From: Allomuricauda sp. TMED12
GTDB taxonomy: Bacteria > Bacteroidota > Bacteroidia > Flavobacteriales > Flavobacteriaceae
Length of the DNA stretch: 64,000 nucleotides
Assembly: GCA_002167435.2 (NCBI GenBank)
Contig: NHBR02000083.1
Span: 1-64,000, forward strand
Direction: 5' to 3'
Both the position numbers and the translations under genes were made by a program. The notes under the pieces were generated by a model that saw only the letters and a program-made list of their open reading frames with translations, had not been told where the DNA came from and searched no databases. This document shows, one piece after another, positions 8,159-18,012 of this stretch. Numbering within the stretch: position 1 is the stretch's first letter; the number at the start of each line of letters is the position of its first letter.

Positions 8159-9025
8159 TTATATTTTTTTGATGAATACATTTCCGTTCAAAGTCTCAAA
8201 ATCAAAATCAACTTTGCCCCCACCTATTTGTACAACAGGCCTAGTCTCATATTTATATTTGGGTTTGCCTGTACTTCCTTCCTTTTTATTTGTCTTCATA
8301 AACTGTTTGTCTATGTTAAAATCCGTGAACATTTCCCCATTCATGCTTTTGAAAGATATTTTGGCCGAAAGAGACTCTTGATACGAAATATTGATGTCCC
8401 CGTTCAATGCATAATATCTGGACTCCACACTCGGGTTTTCCGCGTATGAAATATCCACATCACCATTAATACAATGCACTTTGGTCTTTCCCATAATATT
8501 TGATAGGACAATCCCTCCATTCACATTATTTACCTCCACATATTCACCTTTGGTGTTTTTAACAAGTAATTCTCCATCGTTCACCGTACTTACATTGATT
8601 TTTACAGCATTGGGAACTTTCAACTTGAAGTTCAGTACATGCTCATAGGGAATATCCTCATTATTGTTGCACCAATTATACCGTAATTTTTCTTTATCAA
8701 ATTCTATGTACGGGGCATTGGGATAAAGAATGACCCTATCGGATTCTTGCACAACTTCTAGTGTAAGCTCTTCTTTTCCCCGTTCTAAATCACGAGCATT
8801 GTCCGCCGTAATAATCCTTTCAACCTCCAAAACAACTTCGTTACCACCATAACCTTCAACGGCAACAGAGCCAAATACATTTTTTACTACCAAACTATTG
8901 CTAGAAGTATTGACAAGGGCAATATTTTTTTGAATTACCTCCTTGAATTCCTTTTGTTGTGCCTTTGCACTCCACACACCAATCCCAAGAGAAAGACATG
9001 TCATAATTAATAACCGTTTCTTCAT
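8159..9025 (-). CDS. DUF4097-type secreted beta-repeat protein (paralogue)
   Basis: A 288-residue exported protein with a signal peptide ending near AKAQ (residue 22). Repeated elements such as VKNVFGSVAVEGYGGNEV, NVNGGIVLSNIMGKTKVHCINGDVDISY and ALNGDINISY match the DUF4097 repeat pattern. It is a divergent paralogue of the next gene downstream; both end in a -T(F/L)NG(N/D)(V/I)(F/L)IK- strand. It lies 60 bases after the anti-sigma-like gene in the same operon. Specific function unknown. Confidence 0.8.
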   Translation of the reverse strand: MKKRLLIMTCLSLGIGVWSAKAQQKEFKEVIQKNIALVNTSSNSLVVKNVFGSVAVEGYGGNEVVLEVERIITADNARDLERGKEELTLEVVQESDRVILYPNAPYIEFDKEKLRYNWCNNNEDIPYEHVLNFKLKVPNAVKINVSTVNDGELLVKNTKGEYVEVNNVNGGIVLSNIMGKTKVHCINGDVDISYAENPSVESRYYALNGDINISYQESLSAKISFKSMNGEMFTDFNIDKQFMKTNKKEGSTGKPKYKYETRPVVQIGGGKVDFDFETLNGNVFIKKI

Positions 9026-9085
9026 TTTTTAAAAATTTTGACTGTTCGTAATTTGATTTTGCCCAAAGGGCGATTGATAAATAAA

Positions 9086-9886
9086 CTATATGATTGATTC
9101 AATACTTTTCTCAATTCTCTTTTTTACCGTAGTATCCAATTCCTTTTGTTTGAGCAATTGCTTGAATGGTTCTATGGAAGCCTTTTCTTGCAACGCTACC
9201 ATTAAATTGGCAAGGGTAATTTGTAAAATGGGTGATTCTTGATTTGGAATGGACTTCACCAAGCCCTGCCTAACCAAAGGATTATCCACATAATTGATCA
9301 AAGACTCAACAGCAGCCAATCGTACATTTACATTGGAATCATGATTGAGGGTCTGCAAAAGGGCCTTGATCACAATATCATCTGCATTCTCGAACTTATT
9401 GGCTTCGCCTACCCCCTGCAATCTTTGATTGGCCGAAGGTTGATCTAAGAGCGTCAGCACCAACTTTTGCCTTACTTCCGCTGTTTCATTACCATTAACC
9501 GAAATTTGTATTGGCTGATCACGTCCCATCAATGGTGCAAAATAATAGCCTGCCCCTAAACCAATGACCAGCAATAAAATTGCAAATGCCAATTGCGGCC
9601 TAAAAATGGAGAACAATCTTTCAAGAAAATTACCACCCATAGAACTACTCCTTTTCTTATCTACTTCATTGGAAAGCATTTCAAAAAACGTTTCGTCCAT
9701 TTTAGCCGAGGGTTCTGGAGCGTCAAGAACGTCAACCATGTTCCACGTATCTACCAAATCTGTATACCTTTCTTTATACTTAGGATTTTTATCCAAAAAC
9801 TTCTCGAACTTCCTTGCCTTATCCGAAGACATGGCCCCCATCATAAAATCCATTGCTTCCAATTCAAATTTTCCTTCTTCCATCAT
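9086..9886 (-). CDS. Membrane protein with HEAT repeats, putative anti-sigma factor
   Basis: A 266-residue single-pass membrane protein. Residues 1-90 are cytosolic and helical, resembling the sigma-binding part of anti-sigma factors but without a zinc His/Cys motif. Residues 97-117 form a hydrophobic segment (FAILLLVIGLGAGYYF). Residues 137-266 contain HEAT-like repeats (VRQKLVLTLL; VNVRLAAVESLINYV; LQITLANLMVAL) that would sit in the periplasm as a sensor or docking surface. Its ATG overlaps the stop of the ECF sigma gene (ATGA), the usual arrangement for a cognate anti-sigma factor. That role is inferred from position and topology. Confidence 0.75.
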   Translation of the reverse strand: MMEEGKFELEAMDFMMGAMSSDKARKFEKFLDKNPKYKERYTDLVDTWNMVDVLDAPEPSAKMDETFFEMLSNEVDKKRSSSMGGNFLERLFSIFRPQLAFAILLLVIGLGAGYYFAPLMGRDQPIQISVNGNETAEVRQKLVLTLLDQPSANQRLQGVGEANKFENADDIVIKALLQTLNHDSNVNVRLAAVESLINYVDNPLVRQGLVKSIPNQESPILQITLANLMVALQEKASIEPFKQLLKQKELDTTVKKRIEKSIESII

Positions 9887-10437
9887 GCTGTTTCCAATTG
9901 TAAAAAAATCGTTCTTAACTCCTTAAGTGCCCTATGGGTCCTAACCTTGGCAGCCCCCTCGGTGCAACCCAGTATCTCGGCAATTTCATTCAACTTCAGG
10001 TCCCTGTACTTGCTCAAAAGCAAAATTTCTCTTTTGTCGTTAGGTAAAAGGGAAAGGGCTTGCCTCAACATAATTGCATTCCCATTTTGATCCATAGCTT
10101 CGTTTAGGCTATCCTCCGATCCCATTTCAGTATCTTCTGGAGCAATATCCCTGGATATGTTCTGTTTGGAAACCTTAATATGGTGGTCATAGTTGATATT
10201 CCTTGCCATACTGAACATCCAGGCAGTGAACGAACCCTCTCCCTTATAAGATCTCCTGTATTTCAAAATTCTCACAAACACATTCTGCACTAAATCTTCA
10301 CTCACCGAAGGATTGTTCCCCAAGTTGTAGAAGAAACCAAAAAGATTTCTTTTGTGCCGTTCATAGAGCAGACCCAACTTATCCAAGTCGCCATTCTTTA
10401 CTTTCATCATTAAGTTATTGTCGGTTAGGTTTTGCAA
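9883..10437 (-). CDS. ECF-type RNA polymerase sigma factor
   Basis: A 184-residue extracytoplasmic-function sigma factor. Region 2 spans about residues 12-85 with SEDLVQNVFVRILKYR and FTAWMFSMARNINYDH. Region 4 spans about residues 125-178 with LSLLPNDKREILLLSKYRDL and the helix-turn-helix LNEIAEILGCTEGAAKVRTHRA. It is the first gene of a four-gene operon with the HEAT anti-sigma-like protein and two DUF4097 proteins. It probably controls its own operon, though I see no standard Bacteroidota promoter in 10438-10500. Confidence 0.9.
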   Translation of the reverse strand: MQNLTDNNLMMKVKNGDLDKLGLLYERHKRNLFGFFYNLGNNPSVSEDLVQNVFVRILKYRRSYKGEGSFTAWMFSMARNINYDHHIKVSKQNISRDIAPEDTEMGSEDSLNEAMDQNGNAIMLRQALSLLPNDKREILLLSKYRDLKLNEIAEILGCTEGAAKVRTHRALKELRTIFLQLETA

Positions 10438-10570
10438 TTTTCTGGTTTTTTAGGCCTGTTGAAGGATATACCGTACTTTTTTAAAAAGGTTACAGAATGT
10501 ATGGATTTTTTTATTCTTTTTATTCTGGGCATATCTTATTTTTCTATGATTTCCCGTAAATAATTTTGAT

Positions 10571-10578
10571 TATTTTTG
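10571..10578 (+). promoter_or_regulatory. Possible -7 element of pyrH
   Basis: TATTTTTG fits TAnnTTTG and lies 22 bases before the pyrH ATG. A second match, TAATTTTG, lies at 10561-10568. No clear -33 TTTG accompanies either. Confidence 0.4.
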
Positions 10579-10600
10579 TCCGGACTTCAAGAAACTCTCA

Positions 10601-11308
10601 ATGCATTACAAAAGAATTTTATTAAAATTAAGTGGAGAAGCCTTAATGGGCGAACAACAATACGGTATAGATGCCAAACGATTGGACGAATATGCCGATG
10701 AAATAAAATCTGTTGTTGAGAAAGGTGTTGAGGTGGCTATTGTAATAGGCGGAGGAAACATTTTTAGAGGCCTTGCCGGAGCAAGTCAAGGGATGGATAG
10801 GGTCCAAGGCGACCATATGGGCATGTTGGCCACAGTAATCAACGGTCTTGCCCTACAGAGTGCACTCGAACTAAATGGAGTTCAAACTAGACTGCAGTCT
10901 GCCATAAAAATCAACGAAGTTGCAGAACCCTTCATAAGAAGAAGAGCCATTCGCCATTTGGAAAAAGGAAGAGTGGTAATTTTTGGCGGAGGAACAGGGA
11001 ACCCCTATTTCACTACGGATTCTGCAGCTGTACTTAGGGCCATCGAAATAAAAGCTGATGTTATTTTAAAGGGAACGCGTGTCGACGGTATTTATACATC
11101 GGACCCCGAAAAAGATAAAAATGCCACCAAATTTGATTCTATTTCCTTTAATGAAGTGCTTTCCAAAGGACTTAAAGTAATGGACACCACAGCATTTACA
11201 TTGAGTCAGGAAAATGAATTGCCCATTGTAGTCTTTGATATGAACACACGTGGCAACTTAATGAAAATAGTATCTGGAGAAAATATCGGAACTGTGGTCA
11301 ATGTTTAA
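10601..11308 (+). CDS. pyrH: Uridylate kinase (UMP kinase)
   Basis: A 235-residue hexameric-type UMP kinase of the amino-acid kinase fold. It phosphorylates UMP to UDP in pyrimidine nucleotide synthesis. Motifs are [11 protein letters not shown] at the N-terminus, [10 protein letters not shown] near residue 50, the acceptor-site [18 protein letters not shown] near residue 128, and [13 protein letters not shown]. It is followed 42 bases later by frr, the common pyrH-frr pairing. It is divergent from the ECF sigma gene. Confidence 0.97.
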   Translation: MHYKRILLKLSGEALMGEQQYGIDAKRLDEYADEIKSVVEKGVEVAIVIGGGNIFRGLAGASQGMDRVQGDHMGMLATVINGLALQSALELNGVQTRLQSAIKINEVAEPFIRRRAIRHLEKGRVVIFGGGTGNPYFTTDSAAVLRAIEIKADVILKGTRVDGIYTSDPEKDKNATKFDSISFNEVLSKGLKVMDTTAFTLSQENELPIVVFDMNTRGNLMKIVSGENIGTVVNV

Positions 11309-11350
11309 ATTGACCTATACTTTGGTTTTAGTTTTTTAAATTTGAAAGTT

Positions 11351-11905
11351 ATGGACGAAGACGTAAAATTTATTCTTGATAGTACAAAAGAAAGTATGGA
11401 TGCAAGTATTGAACACTTGCAAAAAGCATTGACCAAAATTAGGGCAGGTAAAGCCAGCCCAATGATGCTTTCCACGGTTATGGTGGACTACTACGGGTCA
11501 CAGACACCGCTTTCCCAAGTATCCAACATCAACACTCCAGATGCCCGAACGCTTTCCGTACAGCCTTGGGAAAAAAACCTTCTTGGCGACATCGAAACTG
11601 CCATTATGAACGCCAATTTGGGATTTAATCCAATGAACAATGGTGAAATGGTAATTATCAATGTTCCACCTTTGACAGAAGAAAGAAGAATACAGCTTGC
11701 AAAACAGGCCAAAGGAGAGGCGGAAGATGCTAAAGTGAGTATCCGAAGTGCCAGACAAGATGCAAACAAAGAATTAAAAGCATTGGATATCTCCGAAGAC
11801 CTATTGAAAAATGCTGAAGTTGACGTACAGGAATTGACCAACTCCTATAGCGATAAAGTGGATGCCATCTTGACTTCAAAAGAGGCCGAGATCATGAAGG
11901 TTTAA
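11351..11905 (+). CDS. frr: Ribosome recycling factor
   Basis: A 184-residue RRF, which splits post-termination ribosomes together with EF-G. It has the family's long helical N-terminus (KESMDASIEHLQKALTKIRAGKASP), the central beta-domain with SVQPWEKN, and the LTEERR segment. A TTG three codons upstream keeps the frame open, but ATG 11351 gives the family-standard length and N-terminus. It is downstream of pyrH in the same operon. Confidence 0.97.
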   Translation: MDEDVKFILDSTKESMDASIEHLQKALTKIRAGKASPMMLSTVMVDYYGSQTPLSQVSNINTPDARTLSVQPWEKNLLGDIETAIMNANLGFNPMNNGEMVIINVPPLTEERRIQLAKQAKGEAEDAKVSIRSARQDANKELKALDISEDLLKNAEVDVQELTNSYSDKVDAILTSKEAEIMKV

Positions 11906-11955
11906 AACTTGGATTTTGGCAGGAGTCTTTCCTAGGAACACAACATATCATTTTT

Positions 11956-11963
11956 TACCTTTG
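11956..11963 (+). promoter_or_regulatory. -7 promoter element of the RND exporter gene
   Basis: TACCTTTG is a perfect TAnnTTTG match, 17 bases before the ATG at 11981. The -33 region lacks an obvious TTTG. Confidence 0.5.
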
Positions 11964-11980
11964 CGCCCAACAAAACCCAC

Positions 11981-14380
11981 ATGGTAGCAAAGCTCACTAA
12001 AGGATTTTGGCCAAAGGTCGCAGGAATCATACTTCGTAATAGAATACTCATTCTACTAGGTATTGTTGCCTTTACTGTTTTCTTGGCCCTACAGTGGAAA
12101 AACATGCGTTTTTCCAATACAGAAGCCAATATTCTTCCCGACGACCACCCAGCTAGTGTTCAGTACAATGCTTTTACCCAAATATTTGGCGAGGAAGGCA
12201 ATGCAATAGTTTTGGCCATCAAGGATTCTGCCTTGTTTACTCCCAAGAATTTCAACCGATGGAACACATTGAGCAAACAGCTTGAGGCTTTTCCTGAAAT
12301 TGATTATGTTATTTCCTTGGAAAACCTGAAGGAGCTAATTAAAGATAACGACACCCAAACGTTCTCCATGGAGCCCTTAATCGCCGCTCCTCCCAAAACC
12401 AAATCTGAAATAGATTCACTCACAAACCACCTTTTCAACGAACTGCCTTTTTACGATAATCTGGTTTACAATCCCAAAACCGGTACCATTCAAACCGTTA
12501 TTTATCTAGATAAGGATATTATGAACACGGCGGTACGAAACGAGTTTATTCTCAATGATCTCGCCGAGCTTGTAGATGATTTTGAACAAGAGACCAATAT
12601 GGATGTCCGTGTTTCCGGAATGCCCTACATTCGAACTTGGAATACAAAATCCATTGTGGACGAAATCGGTCTCTTTATAGTAGGTGCACTTTTGGTTACT
12701 TCTATTATTTTCTTCTTTTTCTTTAGAAGTTTTAGAGCTACGTTTATCTCCATGTGCGTTGTGATCATCGGGGTAATGTGGGCCTTTGGAATACTTGGCC
12801 TACTCAAATACGAAATCACGATTCTTACGGCTCTTATTCCGCCATTGATTATTGTAATCGGTATTCCCAACTGTATTTTCTTGATCAATAAATATCAGCA
12901 AGAGGTCAAAAAACATGGGAACCAAGCGCTATCACTACAACGGGTCATCTCCAAGATTGGTAATGCCACTTTAATGACGAACATTACCACGGCTTCGGGT
13001 TTTGCCACCTTTATTATTTTGGATAGTGACCTTTTAAGAGAATTCGGGATTGTAGCTTCCATCAACATTATTGGAATATTTATTCTATCACTCTTGATCA
13101 TACCCATCGTTTACAGCTTTATGCCGCTACCAAAAACCAAGCACTTAAAGCATTTGAACAAAAAATGGATGGACATTTTTGTCAATTGGATGGAGAACAT
13201 GGTAAGAAACCATAGAATTGCCGTTTACATTACCACCGTGGCCGTTTTGGTGTTGAGCATTATTGGAATTTACCAAATGCGGATAACAGGAAGCAGGATT
13301 GAAGACCTCCCGAAGAAAAGTCATTTCTATAAGGACATCCAGTTTTTTGAAGCCGAGTTTGATGGCATTATGCCCATGGAAATCGTGGTGGACACCAAAC
13401 GTAAAAATGGAGTGGTTAAACCTGCCACACTGAAACGAATGGATCGGTTGGGTACCGTTATCGACGAGATACCCGAGTTATCCAGACCCATTTCCATTGT
13501 GGACTTGGTGAAATACTCCAAGCAGGCCTTTTACAATGGAATTCCAAAATACTATCAGCTGCCGACGAGCCAAGAGAACACATTCATTATGAATGCCGTT
13601 CAAAAATCATCTACCGAAGGAACAGATTTTTTACAAAGCTTTGTTGACAGTACAGGCCAAACAGCTCGTTTGACCACGTACATGCAAGATGTAAAAATCG
13701 ACCGTATGGAGGAAATTGAAAAGGACCTTCAAGAAGCTATCGCAAAAGAATTTCCATCGGAACGATACGATGTTTTTATGACCGGGAAAGCTCTATTGTT
13801 CCTAAAAGGAACAAAATATTTGGTCAAAAACTTGCTATTGTCCTTAGCACTGGCCATCGGATTGATTTCACTCTTTATGGCTTATCTATTCCGGTCCTTT
13901 AAAATGGTTATCATATCCTTGGTGCCCAATTTACTGCCACTGGTAATCACTGCAGGGGTTATGGGGTATTTGGGGGTGCCTATAAAACCTTCAACCATCT
14001 TGGTGTTTAGTATTGCCTTTGGGATATCGGTTGATGATACGATTCATTTCCTGGCCAAATACCGTCAAGAACTCACCGCACATCGTTGGCACATTAAAAA
14101 ATCGGTATATGCCGCTTTGCGTGAAACAGGGGTGAGCATGTTCTACACGTCCATTGTTTTGTTCTTTGGGTTTTCTGTCTTTACCATCTCAAGCTTTGGA
14201 GGCACCAAAGCATTGGGAGGTTTGGTTTCGGCCACTTTGCTGTTCGCCATGTTGTCCAATTTGATTTTGTTGCCATCGTTGCTATTGTCTTTGGAAAGAA
14301 GTATTGCCAACAAACAGGTGCTCAAAAAACCTCAAATCGACATTTTGCCCCAGGACGAAGACAACCTCAAGGACAAATAG
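11981..14380 (+). CDS. RND-superfamily (MMPL-type) membrane exporter
   Basis: A 799-residue predicted proton-driven exporter of the RND superfamily, MMPL/HpnN-like group, in the inner membrane. It shows the internal duplication of the family. TM1 is at about 21-39, a periplasmic loop covers 40-225, and TM2-6 lie at about 229-381. TM7 is at about 412-431, a second loop covers 432-620, and TM8-12 lie at about 625-780. The motif SVDDTIHFLAKY in the second half and IGIPNCIFLINKY in the first are characteristic of TM4/TM10. There is no adjacent periplasmic adaptor or TolC gene, so the substrate (often lipids or hydrophobic compounds in this group) cannot be inferred. Confidence 0.88.
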   Translation: MVAKLTKGFWPKVAGIILRNRILILLGIVAFTVFLALQWKNMRFSNTEANILPDDHPASVQYNAFTQIFGEEGNAIVLAIKDSALFTPKNFNRWNTLSKQLEAFPEIDYVISLENLKELIKDNDTQTFSMEPLIAAPPKTKSEIDSLTNHLFNELPFYDNLVYNPKTGTIQTVIYLDKDIMNTAVRNEFILNDLAELVDDFEQETNMDVRVSGMPYIRTWNTKSIVDEIGLFIVGALLVTSIIFFFFFRSFRATFISMCVVIIGVMWAFGILGLLKYEITILTALIPPLIIVIGIPNCIFLINKYQQEVKKHGNQALSLQRVISKIGNATLMTNITTASGFATFIILDSDLLREFGIVASINIIGIFILSLLIIPIVYSFMPLPKTKHLKHLNKKWMDIFVNWMENMVRNHRIAVYITTVAVLVLSIIGIYQMRITGSRIEDLPKKSHFYKDIQFFEAEFDGIMPMEIVVDTKRKNGVVKPATLKRMDRLGTVIDEIPELSRPISIVDLVKYSKQAFYNGIPKYYQLPTSQENTFIMNAVQKSSTEGTDFLQSFVDSTGQTARLTTYMQDVKIDRMEEIEKDLQEAIAKEFPSERYDVFMTGKALLFLKGTKYLVKNLLLSLALAIGLISLFMAYLFRSFKMVIISLVPNLLPLVITAGVMGYLGVPIKPSTILVFSIAFGISVDDTIHFLAKYRQELTAHRWHIKKSVYAALRETGVSMFYTSIVLFFGFSVFTISSFGGTKALGGLVSATLLFAMLSNLILLPSLLLSLERSIANKQVLKKPQIDILPQDEDNLKDK

Positions 14381-14412
14381 TGTTTCCAAATGCCATAAAA
14401 TAGACGGTTCCA

Positions 14413-14445
14413 TTGCCATCGTTTTTTATCAAAAACCTATCTTTA
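14413..14445 (+). promoter_or_regulatory. Possible promoter of asnS
   Basis: A TTG at 14413-14415 and TATCTTTA at 14438-14445 (TAnnTTTA) are 22 bases apart, about 26 bases before the asnS start. The spacing is slightly long and the last base deviates from consensus. Confidence 0.35.
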
Positions 14446-14470
14446 CCAATTAAATTTCGATAGTATTAGA

Positions 14471-15904
14471 ATGATGTCTTATTCCATAAAAGAATTGCTA
14501 GCCAAGCAACCCGTAGGAGATTCCGTTGAAGTAAATGGATGGGTAAAAACATTTAGAAGTAATCGATTTATCGCACTGAACGATGGTTCGACCATACATA
14601 ACCTCCAATGTGTCGTAGATTTTGAAAATTTGGATGAAGCATTGCTCAAACAAATTTCGACCGGAGCTGCCCTTAAAATAACTGGAACTTTGGAAGAAAG
14701 CCAAGGCCGGGGACAAAGTGTGGAAATCCAGGCTACGGATATATTTGTACATGGTACCGCCGACCCGGAAACCTACCCTATCCAACCTAAAAAGCATTCA
14801 TTGGAGTTTTTAAGGGAAAAGGCACACCTTAGAGTGAGGACCAACACCTTTTCCGCTGTAATGCGAGTTAGGTCAGTACTTTCTTTTGCCGTTCACAGCT
14901 ATTTTCAGCAAAACGGGTTTTACTACATGCACGCTCCGATCATCACAGGTTCCGATGCCGAAGGTGCCGGGGAAATGTTCCGCGTATCTACTTTGGATGC
15001 CAAAAAACCACCATTGGACGATACAGGTGAAGTGGATTACTCAGAGGACTTTTTTGGAAAAGAGACCAACCTTACCGTATCAGGTCAGTTGGAAGCAGAA
15101 ACCTACGCCATGGGACTTGGTAAAGTTTATACTTTTGGCCCCACGTTTAGGGCGGAAAACTCCAATACATCACGCCACTTGGCAGAGTTCTGGATGATCG
15201 AGCCCGAGATGGCCTTCTTTGATCTGGATGCCAACATGGACCTTGCGGAAGATTTCATAAAATATATTATACAGTACGTCTTGGACCATTGCCAAGATGA
15301 CCTGGAATTCTTGGAAAAACGTTTGTTGGATGAAGAGAAGACCAAACCACAGAACGAGCGCTCTGAAATGGCATTGATAGAAAAGCTGAAATTTGTGGTC
15401 GAGAACAATTTCAAAAGGGTATCTTACACAGAGGCCATTGATATATTAAAGAACAGTAAGCCGAACAAAAAGAAGAAGTTTCAGTTCCCCATTGATGAAT
15501 GGGGTGCAGACCTGCAAAGCGAGCATGAACGCTTCTTGGTAGAAAAACACTTTAAGTGCCCCGTGATTCTTTTTGATTATCCTGCAGATATCAAGGCATT
15601 TTATATGCGATTGAACGAGGATGGTAAAACTGTACGTGCCATGGATGTACTTTTTCCAGGAATTGGGGAAATAGTTGGAGGTTCCCAAAGGGAAGAACGT
15701 TTGGAGGTGCTGGAGCAAAAAATCAAAGAGCTGGATATCGATGCCAAAGAGCTTTGGTGGTATCTGGATCTCAGAAAATTTGGAACCGCAGTGCATAGTG
15801 GTTTTGGACTAGGCTTTGAACGCATGGTACAATTTACCACAGGAATGGGGAACATTAGGGATGTAATCCCCTACCCTAGAACACCGCAGAATGCAGAGTT
15901 TTAA
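14471..15904 (+). CDS. asnS: Asparaginyl-tRNA synthetase
   Basis: A 477-residue class II synthetase that charges tRNA-Asn. An N-terminal OB-fold anticodon-binding domain spans about residues 1-110 ([21 protein letters not shown]). The catalytic core has motif 2 around [22 protein letters not shown] and motif 3 as [12 protein letters not shown] near the C-terminus. The segment [15 protein letters not shown] and the absence of the aspartyl-type insertion favour AsnRS. The start is one of two adjacent ATGs (14471 or 14474). rpoN follows after 48 bases. Confidence 0.95.
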   Translation: MMSYSIKELLAKQPVGDSVEVNGWVKTFRSNRFIALNDGSTIHNLQCVVDFENLDEALLKQISTGAALKITGTLEESQGRGQSVEIQATDIFVHGTADPETYPIQPKKHSLEFLREKAHLRVRTNTFSAVMRVRSVLSFAVHSYFQQNGFYYMHAPIITGSDAEGAGEMFRVSTLDAKKPPLDDTGEVDYSEDFFGKETNLTVSGQLEAETYAMGLGKVYTFGPTFRAENSNTSRHLAEFWMIEPEMAFFDLDANMDLAEDFIKYIIQYVLDHCQDDLEFLEKRLLDEEKTKPQNERSEMALIEKLKFVVENNFKRVSYTEAIDILKNSKPNKKKKFQFPIDEWGADLQSEHERFLVEKHFKCPVILFDYPADIKAFYMRLNEDGKTVRAMDVLFPGIGEIVGGSQREERLEVLEQKIKELDIDAKELWWYLDLRKFGTAVHSGFGLGFERMVQFTTGMGNIRDVIPYPRTPQNAEF

Positions 15905-15936
15905 TTTGATTTTATTATTTTAAGAAAGTAAGATTG
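15905..15936 (+). promoter_or_regulatory. Possible promoter of rpoN
   Basis: TTTG at 15905-15908 and TAAGATTG at 15929-15936 are 20 bases apart. The -7 box differs from TAnnTTTG at one base. It begins immediately after the asnS stop and ends 16 bases before the rpoN ATG. Confidence 0.45.
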
Positions 15937-15952
15937 TAAATCATCAATCCGT

Positions 15953-17410
15953 ATGCTGAAACAACATCTACAGTTTAAGCTTTCCCAAAAACTGTCTCCA
16001 CAGCAGATTCAGCTCATGAAACTTATTCAATTGCCAACACAGGCTTTTGAACAAAAGTTAAAGCAAGAGCTGGAGGAAAACCCTGCCTTGGAAAGCGGTA
16101 AAGAGGAAACCGATGCTTTGGATGATATTTACGAGGATACTTATGATGATTCGGCAGACAATGAAAACATTGACACCGAAGAAATCAATATTGATGATTA
16201 CCTGAGTGACGATGAAATTCCCGATTACCGCACACAAGCAAACAATTATAGTGCGGACGATGATGACAAAAGGGTTCCCTATGCTGCAGGAACATCGTTC
16301 AACCAATACTTGATCAATCAACTGAACACTGCTTATCTGGACGATCAGGAATGGGCCATTGCTGAATTTTTAGTGGGCAGCGTGGACGAAAGCGGCTATA
16401 TACGGAGACCGCTTGCTGACATTATGGATGACCTCGCCTTTACACAGAATATCTATGTGGAAGAGGATAAAATCGAGGAGGTTCTTAAAATTGTTCAAGA
16501 TTTGGATCCACCAGGTGTAGCTGCACGATCTTTGGACGAATGTTTGATTATTCAACTTAAACGAAAAGAGCAAAAACCATCTGTTGAGCTAGCCATAAAT
16601 ATTCTTGAAAAGTCCTTTGATCATTTCACAAAAAAGCACTACACCAAGCTTATACAGAAACACCACATTTCCGAGGAGCAACTCAAAGAGGCCATTTCAG
16701 AAATAGAAAAACTTAATCCAAAACCAGGAGGATCCTATTCAGGGAACACCCGAATGATCGAGCATATTGTACCTGATTTCTCCATTAAAATTGTTGATGG
16801 CGAACTGGAACTGACCCTAAACGGGCGAAATGCTCCAGAGCTCCATGTTTCCAAAGATTACAGCAATATGCTGGAAGGCTATAAAAATGCCAAGGAAAAG
16901 TCGAAATCCCAAAAGGACACGGTGATGTTCATCAAACAAAAGTTAGATGCGGCAAAATGGTTTATTGACGCCATAAAGCAGCGGCAGCAAACACTTTTTA
17001 TTACCATGAGCACCATTATGGAATATCAAAAAGAATATTTTATGACAGGGGACGAGAGAAAATTGCGCCCTATGATTCTGAAGGATATTGCAGACAAAAT
17101 AGACATGGATGTTTCCACGGTTTCACGGGTAGCCAACAGCAAATATGTGGATACGCCCTATGGCACCAAATTGATAAAAGATTTCTTTTCCGAGTCCATG
17201 AAGAATGAACAAGGAGAGGATGTTTCCACTAAAGAAATAAAAAAGATTCTAGAAACCGTTATTCGGGACGAAGAGAAGAAAAAACCCCTTACCGATGCGA
17301 AATTAGCCAAAATTCTAAAAGAAAGGGGCTACCCTATTGCGCGGCGAACCGTAGCCAAATACCGGGAACAGCTTGGCATACCTGTGGCAAGGTTAAGAAA
17401 GGAAATTTGA
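15953..17410 (+). CDS. rpoN: RNA polymerase sigma-54 factor
   Basis: A 485-residue sigma-54. The N-terminal Gln/Leu-rich activator-interacting region is clear (FKLSQKLSPQQIQLMKLIQL), followed by an acidic linker at about residues 50-105 (many Asp/Glu). The core-binding domain comes next (DLDPPGVAARSLDECL). The C-terminal DNA-binding region has TVSRVANSKYVDTPYG and the RpoN box, here ARRTVAKYREQLGIP. No bacterial enhancer-binding protein is encoded in this window. The next gene overlaps the stop by one base (TGATG). Confidence 0.97.
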   Translation: MLKQHLQFKLSQKLSPQQIQLMKLIQLPTQAFEQKLKQELEENPALESGKEETDALDDIYEDTYDDSADNENIDTEEINIDDYLSDDEIPDYRTQANNYSADDDDKRVPYAAGTSFNQYLINQLNTAYLDDQEWAIAEFLVGSVDESGYIRRPLADIMDDLAFTQNIYVEEDKIEEVLKIVQDLDPPGVAARSLDECLIIQLKRKEQKPSVELAINILEKSFDHFTKKHYTKLIQKHHISEEQLKEAISEIEKLNPKPGGSYSGNTRMIEHIVPDFSIKIVDGELELTLNGRNAPELHVSKDYSNMLEGYKNAKEKSKSQKDTVMFIKQKLDAAKWFIDAIKQRQQTLFITMSTIMEYQKEYFMTGDERKLRPMILKDIADKIDMDVSTVSRVANSKYVDTPYGTKLIKDFFSESMKNEQGEDVSTKEIKKILETVIRDEEKKKPLTDAKLAKILKERGYPIARRTVAKYREQLGIPVARLRKEI

Positions 17411-18012
17411 TGCGGCATATATTCCACATTATCTCGTACCTATTCCATCCACTATTTATACCAATTGGAGGCACGATTGTTTATTTCATGATTGCTCCTT
17501 ACAGTACTTTGGAAACCCAAAGCGGGAACATCCTTCCAATTTTCATACTAACTATAATTATCCCTATCATCTTTTTCTTGATCTTGAAGAACTTGGGGGT
17601 AATCAGCTCCATATTTTTACCGACCATACAAGAACGAAAATACCCTCTTTATATAAGCTGTATCATCTTTTTGATGATACTATATAAGGTAATACCAAAT
17701 AATTACGTAAACGAGCTCTTTTACTATTTTACAGGGTTGCTAACTGCTACTAGCGCTACACTTATCCTACTATTCTTTAAATTTAAGACGAGTATGCACC
17801 TGTTGGGTATGGGCAGTATCCTAACTTTTATGATTGCCTTGAGTATTCATTTTGAAATCAATATTACCATTGCGATCAGCCTGTTTACGCTTTTTACGGG
17901 GATGGTGGCTACTTCTAGATTATACCTTAGGGCACACACCAAAAACGAACTTTTGATAGGCTTTCTCCTTGGCTGTTGCTCCCAGTTGATTATTTTGAAA
18001 TACTGGTTATAG
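17410..18012 (+). CDS. PAP2-like integral membrane protein
   Basis: A 200-residue protein with about six hydrophobic segments. ATG 17410 overlaps the rpoN stop, so it is translationally coupled; the TTG at 17407 is not needed. Near the C-terminus the pattern SRLYLRAHTKNE mimics the third phosphatase motif of PAP2 enzymes (SR-x5-H-x3-D), with Glu in place of Asp. I cannot find the first two PAP2 motifs (K-x6-RP and PSGH); their region reads QERKYP and TSMH. It may be a divergent lipid-phosphate phosphatase or an inactive relative. Its tail overlaps the convergent porin gene by 6 bases. Confidence 0.65.
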   Translation: MRHIFHIISYLFHPLFIPIGGTIVYFMIAPYSTLETQSGNILPIFILTIIIPIIFFLILKNLGVISSIFLPTIQERKYPLYISCIIFLMILYKVIPNNYVNELFYYFTGLLTATSATLILLFFKFKTSMHLLGMGSILTFMIALSIHFEINITIAISLFTLFTGMVATSRLYLRAHTKNELLIGFLLGCCSQLIILKYWL

